From NCBI GenBank assembly GCA_043789035.1, contig JAYWIG010000111.1:1-57124 (forward strand): a DNA stretch of 57,124 bases, read 5' to 3'. The stretch comes from JAYWIG01 sp043789035. GTDB lineage: Bacteria; Pseudomonadota; Gammaproteobacteria; Burkholderiales; Burkholderiaceae_E. Positions 33,929-41,599 of this stretch are shown one piece after another. The notes beneath the pieces were generated by a model, which had not been told where the DNA came from, did no database searches, and saw only the letters and a program-made list of their open reading frames with translations. The translations under genes and the position numbers were made by a program. The number at the start of each line of letters is the position of its first letter. Positions within the stretch are counted from its first letter, which is position 1.

Positions 33929-34849
33929 ATGGCTATCGATTCAGAGTTGCTCGCGTATTACCAGGGCCTTGGCAAAAGTTTCACGCCGTTAGTCGCTGAC
34001 GCAACTGCAGCTGCCAGGCGCGAGCGTTACCGAGCAATTACCGACAGTCTTAGCCCTGTCAATTTGAATGGGATGCAGGTCGTAGATTTGTCGATTGATT
34101 TACCCGGCAGAACATTAAAGGCCCGCTCGTACTCTCCACAGGCCTATAAACCAACTAAGCTCTTGGTATTTTTTCATGGCGGTGGATGGGTCATCGGTGA
34201 TCTTGAATCGCATCACGCGCTTTGTGCAGATTTATCCAGAGCGCTTGGCATACTCGTTCTGAGTATTGCTTATCGATTGGCCCCCGAGCATCCATTCCCT
34301 GCGGCTCATGACGACGCCGTTGATGCCGTACGCTGGTGTAGCGATCAATTGTTAAGTTTCGGTTGTTCTGAGCTTATGGTCGGAGGCGACAGCGCCGGTG
34401 CAAATCTTGCGGCACACGCAAGTGCGCATTGCCAAAGTATTGAGGGCGTTGCCATTGCCGCCCAGTATTTGATTTATCCAGTGGTGGCCCCAGATTTTTC
34501 GACAGCAAGTTACAACAGTAACGCGGCTGGCCCCGGCCTAACCTCTGCCGATATGCAATGGTATTGGCGCACCTACTGCCCAGAACCACAAACGCTGAAA
34601 ACGTTCTCAGATCCTCGAATCAATTTGCTCTCACAAACCTGGAAGATTGCACCTCCGCTTACGGTTTTACTCACTGCTGGCCTTGATCCGTTATGCGACG
34701 AAGGTTTGGCCTATGCGGAATTTCTTGCCAAAGCAGGCGCACCCCTACGCCTAATTCACGCACCCGATATGACGCATGGCTTTATTCGATTAAGCTCGGC
34801 CAGTGTTGCAGTGCGGCGATGGCTACAGCAAATGGTCTTGCCTATTTAG
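33929..34849 (+). CDS. Alpha/beta hydrolase, hormone-sensitive-lipase family
   Basis: A 306-residue esterase. The oxyanion motif is FFHGGGWVIGD (HGGG at 83-86) and the nucleophile elbow is GGDSAGANLAAH (Ser155). The acid is in AGLDPLCDEG and the catalytic His in DMTHGFIRL. These place it in the HSL/acetyl-hydrolase group, acting on short-chain esters. No signal peptide is evident, so it is probably cytosolic. GAGG precedes the ATG. It lies 61 bp after the GGDEF-EAL gene and 75 bp before the sugar importer, with no clear link to either. Confidence 0.92.
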   Translation: MAIDSELLAYYQGLGKSFTPLVADATAAARRERYRAITDSLSPVNLNGMQVVDLSIDLPGRTLKARSYSPQAYKPTKLLVFFHGGGWVIGDLESHHALCADLSRALGILVLSIAYRLAPEHPFPAAHDDAVDAVRWCSDQLLSFGCSELMVGGDSAGANLAAHASAHCQSIEGVAIAAQYLIYPVVAPDFSTASYNSNAAGPGLTSADMQWYWRTYCPEPQTLKTFSDPRINLLSQTWKIAPPLTVLLTAGLDPLCDEGLAYAEFLAKAGAPLRLIHAPDMTHGFIRLSSASVAVRRWLQQMVLPI

Positions 34850-34924
34850 CGTTTGAATTTATAAATTGGTAATTCCGTAATTTCTCGTTACACTGCTGTT
34901 TCCCAAATAGAGGAGGAGACATAA

Positions 34925-36307
34925 ATGCAGTTCAAGAAAACGGCACTGGCAGCATTCGTCGGTGCATCGCTTGCGTTAAGTGTGAGTTACGCACAAGCGC
35001 AAGAAAAATTAGTGGTTTGGTTTACCAAAGGGTTCTACCCAGCCGAAGACGCGGCACTCAACACGATGATCTATCGCTTTGAGCAAAAAACTGGGGTGAA
35101 GGTTGAACTTTCACTTTATGCCACGCAAGACATTATTCCGAAATCAGTGGCTGCACTTGATGCCGGTACCGTGCCGGACGTGGCTTTTGGCGTTACTTAC
35201 GACTTCCAAGTCGCCGGTAAATGGGCCAGCGAAGGCAAGTTAAACGATTTGTCTTCAATCGCTAACCCGATCAAAGACAAGTTCCTAAATAACACGTTGT
35301 CGACTGCGAATTTGATTGGCCCTGATGGCAAAAAGCGTTATTACGCCTTGCCTGTCTATCAGCAAACCATTCATATGAACTACTGGCGTGATATGTTGGC
35401 TGAAGCTGGCTTTAAAGACAGCGACGTACCAAAGGGCTGGAAGGAATACTTCAACTTCTGGTGCGATAAAGTGCAGCCTGCTTATCGTCAAAAAACCGGT
35501 AAGCGAATTTTCGCGATGGGCCAACCAATGGGTGTTGATTCCACCGATTCGTTTTTTAGCTTTCACCAGTTCATGTTGGCCTATAACGTGAAGTTGGTCG
35601 ACGACAACGGCAAGCTGTTGGTGGATGATCCAAAGAATAAAGCCGGTATCAACAATGCGTTGAAAGATTACACCGATATCATGACGCGCGGTTGCACTCC
35701 GCCATCATCAACGAGCTGGAAAGACCCGGACAATAACGTTGCAATGCACAACAAGACAACCATCTTGACGCATAACGCGACGATCTCAATTCCGGCCAAG
35801 TGGCTAGATGATTCGAATAACCCTGCGCTTACACCAGAGCAACGGGCCCAAGCGAAAAAGAACTATGACGAAGGCCTTATGACCACGCCGTGGCCGAATA
35901 AGCCAGACGGCACGCCAATGAACTACTTAGCGGCCATTAAGTTGATGGTGTCTTTCAAAGGCGCCAAGAACGAAAAGCGTGCAATGGAATTCATGCAGTT
36001 CATGATGGAAGATTCCAATTTAGTACCGTATACCGAAGGCTCCTTGGGTCGTTGGTATCCAGTCACGAAAGGTGGCGCGGACAGAGCGTTTTGGACCGAT
36101 GGTACGGACAAACATCGCAAAATTGTTTCAACGCAGTTTCGGGCTGGCACAGGTACATTCCCATTCGTGACGAACTTCAAATTCACCAATTTGAATAACG
36201 AAAACGTTTGGGCAAAAGCCATGAGCCGCGTGATTAACGATAAGTGGACACCTGAAAAGGCGACCGATGAGTTGATCTCTCGTATTAAAGAAGTTGCTTC
36301 GAAGTAA
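34925..36307 (+). CDS. Carbohydrate ABC transporter substrate-binding protein (family 1)
   Basis: Periplasmic sugar-binding protein of 460 residues. The signal peptide is MQFKKTALAAFVGASLALSV, with likely cleavage after YAQA near residue 25. The mature protein begins EKLVVWFTKGFYPAEDAAL and carries the SBP_bac_1 fold. The ribosome binding site is unusually strong, AGGAGGAGA eight bases before the ATG, as expected for a binding protein needed in excess over its permeases. Two permease genes follow directly. The substrate is probably an oligosaccharide or polyol, which the sequence does not specify. Confidence 0.93.
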   Translation: MQFKKTALAAFVGASLALSVSYAQAQEKLVVWFTKGFYPAEDAALNTMIYRFEQKTGVKVELSLYATQDIIPKSVAALDAGTVPDVAFGVTYDFQVAGKWASEGKLNDLSSIANPIKDKFLNNTLSTANLIGPDGKKRYYALPVYQQTIHMNYWRDMLAEAGFKDSDVPKGWKEYFNFWCDKVQPAYRQKTGKRIFAMGQPMGVDSTDSFFSFHQFMLAYNVKLVDDNGKLLVDDPKNKAGINNALKDYTDIMTRGCTPPSSTSWKDPDNNVAMHNKTTILTHNATISIPAKWLDDSNNPALTPEQRAQAKKNYDEGLMTTPWPNKPDGTPMNYLAAIKLMVSFKGAKNEKRAMEFMQFMMEDSNLVPYTEGSLGRWYPVTKGGADRAFWTDGTDKHRKIVSTQFRAGTGTFPFVTNFKFTNLNNENVWAKAMSRVINDKWTPEKATDELISRIKEVASK

Positions 36308-36329
36308 AGCTTCGTCGTAACTAAATCAA

Positions 36330-37250
36330 GTGTCAGTAGCAACATCGTTACCAACTAGAACCGTCGCGCTCGATTCACCAAAATCGTCCGCGACGGCGAC
36401 TAGTTCTTCCGGGCTTTTCAGGCCCGGCTCTTGGAACACCGTGGGTATGTTCATGGTGATTCCTTATCTTATTATTTTCTTCGGTTTTGTGCTCTACCCA
36501 GTGGTCTACGGGTTTTGGCTGGCGCGGCATCCTGAAAGTTACACAAAACTTCTTGCCGACCCGGTGTTTGGGAATTCGATTCTCAACACCCTCATATTTC
36601 TAATCGTTGTGGTGAACATCAAGTTCGGTATTGCGCTGTTTTTATCTGGCTTCTTTGTGCATGAGCGCAAATGGATACGATGGTTATCGTTGCTGTTTAT
36701 CTTGCCATGGGCAGTACCATCGATTCCGACGATTTTGTCGTTTCGTTTCATGTTCAACCCAGAGTGGGGTGTGGTGAACACTCTCATCTTCAAATATTTT
36801 CAAGTTGATGGGCCGAACTGGTTAAACGACAGATGGATCGCGTTTTCCATGGCAGGCATGGTGCATATTTGGAAATCGCTGCCGTTTTGGACGCTTATTT
36901 TGATTACCGGACGTCTAGCAATTCCTAAAGATCAATATGAAGCCGCCTCGGTTGATGGCGCAACAGGTTGGCAAAAATTCAAGTTTATTACTTGGCCTTC
37001 GATTCGCAATTTGTATCTCACCTGCACCATTCTTTCGATGATTTGGACGCTCGGTGATTTTAATAGCGTGTACCTGTTAACGGGCGGCGGCCCATCCGAT
37101 TTGACCCATGTCATGGCAACTTTAGGTATTCGGTATTTACGGTTAGATCAAATCGATATGGCGATGGCGACGATTGTGTGTGCTATGCCGTTTGTATTGC
37201 CACTGATTTACTTCATGGTGAAGCGCCTGAGCAAAGGCCCAGAGGAATAA
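36330..37250 (+). CDS. Carbohydrate ABC transporter permease, MalF/UgpA type
   Basis: Inner-membrane permease of 306 residues with six hydrophobic spans. The EAA loop is EAASVDGATGWQKFKFITWP (about 206-225), contacting the ATPase. A long Ser/Thr-rich cytoplasmic leader precedes the first span. It begins at a GTG 22 bp after the binding-protein stop, with no good ribosome binding site, so the exact start is uncertain. The next permease follows after four bases. Confidence 0.92.
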   Translation: MSVATSLPTRTVALDSPKSSATATSSSGLFRPGSWNTVGMFMVIPYLIIFFGFVLYPVVYGFWLARHPESYTKLLADPVFGNSILNTLIFLIVVVNIKFGIALFLSGFFVHERKWIRWLSLLFILPWAVPSIPTILSFRFMFNPEWGVVNTLIFKYFQVDGPNWLNDRWIAFSMAGMVHIWKSLPFWTLILITGRLAIPKDQYEAASVDGATGWQKFKFITWPSIRNLYLTCTILSMIWTLGDFNSVYLLTGGGPSDLTHVMATLGIRYLRLDQIDMAMATIVCAMPFVLPLIYFMVKRLSKGPEE

Positions 37251-37254
37251 AGCC

Positions 37255-38094
37255 ATGAAGAAAAGTTTTTGGAATGAAGCCACTTTGTGGCTGATTGGAA
37301 TTCCGGTATTTTTATGGACCATGATTCCGATTTATCACATGGTGCTTTTCGCAATCTCAGCAAAAGATAAGGGCTTTTCAGGCAAGGTTTGGCCGGACAA
37401 TCCGACCTTAAGAAATTTCGAAATGGTGTTTCAGCAAGAGCACCATTTTTTGAATTATTTTTGGCAGCAGCTTTGGAGTAGCGTGCTCATCGCCTTCATG
37501 GTTGGGTTACTGACATTACTGGTCGCCACCGGCACTGCCTTTGCGATTAGCCGTTTACGGGTTCGCGGTGGCCGTATTTTGATGAACATGGCATTATTTA
37601 CTTACTTTATTCCGGCGGCGTTTTTAGCGGTGCCAATGTATAAGGCGATGGGCACTTATGGCCTGTTAAACAGCCGTTGGGCAATGATTTTGGCAATGGT
37701 GACGTTGGCATCCCCTTATGCGATTTGGGTGTTGAAGCAGGCCTCGGATAAATTGCCGGTTGAGCTTGATGAAGCAGCGATTGTTGATGGCGCCAGTGCA
37801 TGGCAATTGTTTCGTATGGTGTATTTGCCATTGATGGTGCCATCGATTGTGGCAATCGGCATTTACGCGGTGCTACTGGCGTGGAATGAATACTTGTACG
37901 CCTTCTTGCTGATGAGCAATGAAAAAGAAGTCACTCTCGCAGTAGCGTTGGGATTGTTTTTATCGGCAGATGATGCGCCTTGGGAGCTGCTGATGGCAAC
38001 AGGGGTTTTGTATGCACTGCCGCCCGCGGCGATCTACTACACGTTTAAGCGGTATATGGTGTCTGGGTTAACGGCTGGGGCGGTGAAGAGTTAG
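37255..38094 (+). CDS. Carbohydrate ABC transporter permease, MalG/UgpE type
   Basis: Inner-membrane permease of 279 residues with six hydrophobic spans. The EAA loop reads DEAAIVDGASAWQLFRMVYLP (residues near 177-197). Its ATG is four bases past the stop of the first permease, so the two are co-translated. No ATP-binding gene follows; the next gene is on the opposite strand. The transporter must use an ATPase encoded elsewhere, as happens with shared MsmX/UgpC-type ATPases. Confidence 0.93.
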   Translation: MKKSFWNEATLWLIGIPVFLWTMIPIYHMVLFAISAKDKGFSGKVWPDNPTLRNFEMVFQQEHHFLNYFWQQLWSSVLIAFMVGLLTLLVATGTAFAISRLRVRGGRILMNMALFTYFIPAAFLAVPMYKAMGTYGLLNSRWAMILAMVTLASPYAIWVLKQASDKLPVELDEAAIVDGASAWQLFRMVYLPLMVPSIVAIGIYAVLLAWNEYLYAFLLMSNEKEVTLAVALGLFLSADDAPWELLMATGVLYALPPAAIYYTFKRYMVSGLTAGAVKS

Positions 38095-38279
38095 AAATCA
38101 TTCCGTAGGCCTCGAATGCCGCTCGGATGCTGCAGCCATGCAATCTTACGCCGATGGTGGCGGTTTCAGTGTAGTGCAGGCCAGCGAGAGTTCGATACTT
38201 CGACTTGTGTAGCTGTATTTCTTATCCGGCTCGCCAGTGAATACATCAAAAACTAGGCTGCGCATCAATGGTGGGAGCA

Positions 38280-39701
38280 TTACACCAAGGGCTTCAAACT
38301 CCCAAGCAAAGTAGGCACAAGCTCGCTTACGGTGGGGTGTATGTGCATGGCGCGCTGAATAACCGTGTAGGGTCCGTCGGCAGCCATGATGTCTAGCAAG
38401 CTGTGGATCACTTCATCGGCCTCAATCCCTAAAAGTGCTGCGCCTAAGATGCGCTTTGTTTGCGCATCGACCAGCACTTTCATGAAGCCTTGAGTTTCGC
38501 CGCGCTCACGTGCGCGGCCTACGCGCGCCATTTGCATCACGCCCATGAGCGCTGGCTTGCCGCTGGCGCGGACTTCTGCTTCGCTCATGCCGATACGGGC
38601 AAGCGGCGGGTCTATGTACAGAGCATAGGCCATAATGCGGTCGCAAACACGGCGCGGGTCGTTATCGAGCAAGTTTGCTGCGATTATTTCGTAGTCGTTG
38701 TACGAAGTGTGAGTGAATGCACCGCGACCATTGACATCGCCCATGGCCCACACGCTGGGCACATTGGTGCGCAGCTCGTCGTCCACCGTAATGTAGCCGC
38801 GCTTATTGATGTCGATGCCTGCGGCGTCTAAGCCAAGGTTATCGCTGTTCGGCTTGCGGCCCACGGCCAGTAATAAGTGGCTGCATTGCAGCTCGTGCTT
38901 TTTGCCGCTTACCAGCGCTGAAAAGTAAATGTCATTTTTATCTTTGTCGAATGCTGTCAATGCCACTTTCATGTCACGCGCACCCAGCACAAACTGCACA
39001 CCTTCACGCTCCAAGATCGCCTGCACTCCGCTCGACACTTCGGCATCTTCACGCGCGATGATGCGATCGCCCTGTTCCACCACCGTTACGCGCGCGCCAA
39101 AGCGCCGATACATCTGCGCGAACTCTAAGCCTATGTAGCTGCCGCCGACGATGAGTAAATGTTCGGGCAATTCATCTAGCGCCATGATGGAAGTATTCGT
39201 GAGGTAAGGCACATCGGCCAGCCCCGGCCAATCGGGCACGACGGGTCGCGCGCCGGTATTGATGAAAATCTGCTTAGCTTCCATCACATCGCCATTCAAC
39301 CCATTCAACCCATTCACCCCACCCACCTGAACTGCGTGCGGCGACACAAAGCGCGCGTGGCCGAACACTACGCTAAGATTTGGCGTGCTGCTAAGCCACT
39401 TCGTGAGTCCTGTGACAGACTCTTGCACCGCGGCGTCTTTACGCGCCTTAACGGCTTTCATATCCACCCGAATGTCGCCGCTAATCTGCACGCCGTAATC
39501 CGCCGCGCGACGCGCCAAATAAGCGGTGCGCGCGCTGGCGATGAGCGTCTTGGTGGGGATGCAACCATCGTTCACACAAGTGCCACCCAAATGTTCGCGC
39601 TCAATGAGCAAAGTCTTTTTACCGGCACTCGCCATGCGCGTGGCGAGTGGTACGCCGGACTGGCCAGCGCCTATAACAATCACGTCGTATTTTGAATTCA
39701 T
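38280..39701 (-). CDS. FAD-dependent pyridine nucleotide-disulfide oxidoreductase, mercuric-reductase-like
   Basis: A 473-residue flavoprotein of the dihydrolipoamide dehydrogenase/mercuric reductase group. The FAD site is VIVIGAGQSGVPLA, the redox-active disulfide is GGTCVNDGCIPTKTL (Cys42 and Cys47), the NAD(P)H site is LLIVGGSYIGLEFAQMY, and the second FAD motif is VWAMGDVNGRGAF. The dimer-interface catalytic pair appears as HIHPTVSELV. It lacks both the vicinal C-terminal cysteines of true MerA and the lipoamide partner genes, so the substrate is open. A 9-bp tandem repeat at 39294-39320 encodes repeated Asn-Gly-Leu and looks like slippage. Its ATG overlaps the transporter stop by four bases. 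The region is richer in G+C than its neighbours. Confidence 0.9.
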   Translation of the reverse strand: MNSKYDVIVIGAGQSGVPLATRMASAGKKTLLIEREHLGGTCVNDGCIPTKTLIASARTAYLARRAADYGVQISGDIRVDMKAVKARKDAAVQESVTGLTKWLSSTPNLSVVFGHARFVSPHAVQVGGVNGLNGLNGDVMEAKQIFINTGARPVVPDWPGLADVPYLTNTSIMALDELPEHLLIVGGSYIGLEFAQMYRRFGARVTVVEQGDRIIAREDAEVSSGVQAILEREGVQFVLGARDMKVALTAFDKDKNDIYFSALVSGKKHELQCSHLLLAVGRKPNSDNLGLDAAGIDINKRGYITVDDELRTNVPSVWAMGDVNGRGAFTHTSYNDYEIIAANLLDNDPRRVCDRIMAYALYIDPPLARIGMSEAEVRASGKPALMGVMQMARVGRARERGETQGFMKVLVDAQTKRILGAALLGIEADEVIHSLLDIMAADGPYTVIQRAMHIHPTVSELVPTLLGSLKPLV

Positions 39702-41236
39702 CTTGATGTTCCACGCCGTTTTTTGATTACGCGTTCGATCATTTCAAAGGTGCCTTCGCAAAGCAAGGCAAACGCTGCTGCCGGCAGCGCACCTGCAAGT
39801 AACAGCTCGCGATCGTTAAGCGCCAGGCCAGTGACGATGCGCTCGCCGTAACCGCCAGCACCGATGAAAGCCGCGATGGTCGCAGTGCCGACCGCAATCA
39901 CGGTGGCAGTGCGCACGCCAGCCATCAGCGTGGGCAGCGCAATGGGCAGCTCGATATGCCACATACTTTGTAGGGCATTGAGCCCCAACGCCCGCGCCGC
40001 TTGCCGAAAGCCGTCAGGCACCTCACTTAGACCTGTACAGGTATTGCGCATGATGGGCAGCAGGGCGTAGAGCGTGAGCGCGATTAAAGCAGGCAGCGCG
40101 CCAATAGCCCCGAGTAGCGAAATGAGCACAGCGAGCATGGCAAGCGAAGGCACGGTTTGTAGCAAGCCAGTGAAACCCAGCACAAGGGCGCGCAATTTTT
40201 CATGCGGGGAAATAAGCACGGCCAGCGGAATGGCAATGAGCGCGGCGAGCACTACGGAAGCCACAACCAAGCCGACATGCTGCCCTGTGAGCCGCGCTAA
40301 ATCAGCGCCAACCAGCTTACTCCAAAAGCCATTTGTAGAAGTCTTACTCGAGATACTTCCTGCGAGCTGATCTTTCGCAATCACATCAAACGCCACACTC
40401 TGCAGCTCTGCGCGCGCATTCATCGCAATCATGGCGGGCTCGTTGATCGTGCCTTGCAGCGTTTGCAGCGCTTGCCATGCTTGCGGGAAGCGCGTGGGCA
40501 CGTCAAGCCTGTATAACAACACAGCGTCGTAGCGCGGAAAATAATTCAAATCGTCTTTCAGTACACGCAAGCCCAAGTGAGTGATTTTCGCATCGGTGGT
40601 GTAAATATCCATCACGTCAATCTGCTGCTTGGCAATTGCGTCATAGGCCAACCCGTGGTCTATGCCTTGCGGCTTAGCCGTAAAAGCGTAGCGCTTCGTA
40701 AGGCCCTGCCAGCCGTCTTCGCGGCCTATGAATTCATTCGATAAACCGAGGCGCAGCTCAGGGTGGAGCACCATGTCGCTCAGGCTCGTGATATTCAATC
40801 GCTTGGCTGTTTGCTCACTCATTGCGAGCGCATAGCCGTTGTTAAAACCGAGGGGAATGCTCGCGCCAAAACCCAGCGGCGCAAGCTGCGCGTTGAGCTG
40901 CTCTAGCGGTACTGGCGCTACGTTCTTGAGAATTTCTTGGTTAATCGTGCCTACATATTCGGCATACACATCAATGCTGCCTGCACGCAGCGCGGCGAAC
41001 ACAATTGCGGTATTACCTAAGCCTTGCAGCACTTGCGTTTGCGCAAGCGGGGCAGCCTTCTGCGCAATGATTTGCGCGAGGATGTACGACTCGGTGAAAC
41101 GCTTGGAGCCAACCTTCAATGTATCGGTGGCGTGCACTGTATTGAGCGCAAATAAGTAAAGCGCGAATGCATGGAAAGTAAGCCGCACGAAGTGCAGCAG
41201 CTGAACGGGTTTTGTAGAGGAAGTGTGTGATTGCAT
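39698..41236 (-). CDS. Osmoprotectant ABC transporter, substrate-binding protein fused to permease
   Basis: A 512-residue protein joining two parts of a glycine betaine/choline-type importer. A leader segment (about 18-36) precedes an OpuBC/OsmF-like binding domain (about 38-305): LKVGSKRFTESYILAQIIAQ, QGLGNTAIVFAALRAGSIDV, YAEYVGTINQEIL and DVMDIYTTDAKI. The permease follows (about 325-500) with LLQTVPSLAMLAVLI and the ATPase-contact loop QAARALGLNALQSMWHIEL. In the well-known lactococcal OpuABC the permease part comes first; here it is second. No ATPase gene lies beside it. It is coupled by an ATGA overlap to the flavoprotein gene. Betaine, choline or carnitine are candidate substrates. Confidence 0.92.
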   Translation of the reverse strand: MQSHTSSTKPVQLLHFVRLTFHAFALYLFALNTVHATDTLKVGSKRFTESYILAQIIAQKAAPLAQTQVLQGLGNTAIVFAALRAGSIDVYAEYVGTINQEILKNVAPVPLEQLNAQLAPLGFGASIPLGFNNGYALAMSEQTAKRLNITSLSDMVLHPELRLGLSNEFIGREDGWQGLTKRYAFTAKPQGIDHGLAYDAIAKQQIDVMDIYTTDAKITHLGLRVLKDDLNYFPRYDAVLLYRLDVPTRFPQAWQALQTLQGTINEPAMIAMNARAELQSVAFDVIAKDQLAGSISSKTSTNGFWSKLVGADLARLTGQHVGLVVASVVLAALIAIPLAVLISPHEKLRALVLGFTGLLQTVPSLAMLAVLISLLGAIGALPALIALTLYALLPIMRNTCTGLSEVPDGFRQAARALGLNALQSMWHIELPIALPTLMAGVRTATVIAVGTATIAAFIGAGGYGERIVTGLALNDRELLLAGALPAAAFALLCEGTFEMIERVIKKRRGTSR

Positions 41237-41599
41237 TTATGTGCAAGCCTACACCATTAAGATAATCGCGTTTTCGCCAAGATGTGAGATTCAACCTGGC
41301 CCCGATGCTAATTGCAAGGGTGTACGAAACAGATCCCTTGCGGTGCAAGTCCCTATCTGAGCCAACGCATCGCGCCAGTTTGGACACCTGCCAACCCCAG
41401 CCACCGAGCTGAACGCAGAAGTAATACCAGAAAGGCAAAAAATGCACTTCAGGGTCAATGCGAAAATACCCATCGATGTGATACATTTATAAGACTTCAT
41501 GCTTAACTGTTTTTTGTTACATTTTATGAGTAAGGCAGTTCGCACGGCGGTGTCTGCAGCGGATTCCATGCCAAGTGGCTTTTCTTCAGGATCGCGACC
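41237..41599. other. Non-coding interval with one structured segment
   Basis: Between the divergent transporter and lipoprotein genes. At 41317-41344 GCAAGGG and CCCTTGC form a perfect 7-bp stem with a 14-base loop, followed at once by GGTGCAAGTCCC, a sequence style seen in the 5' part of bacterial group II introns. No reverse transcriptase or domain V hairpin follows, so at most it is a fragment. The rest is A+T-rich near 41480-41530 (ACTGTTTTTTGTTACATTTTATGAG), where the lipoprotein promoter probably lies. Minus-strand open frames here cross into the lipoprotein gene and are not convincing. Confidence 0.35.
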
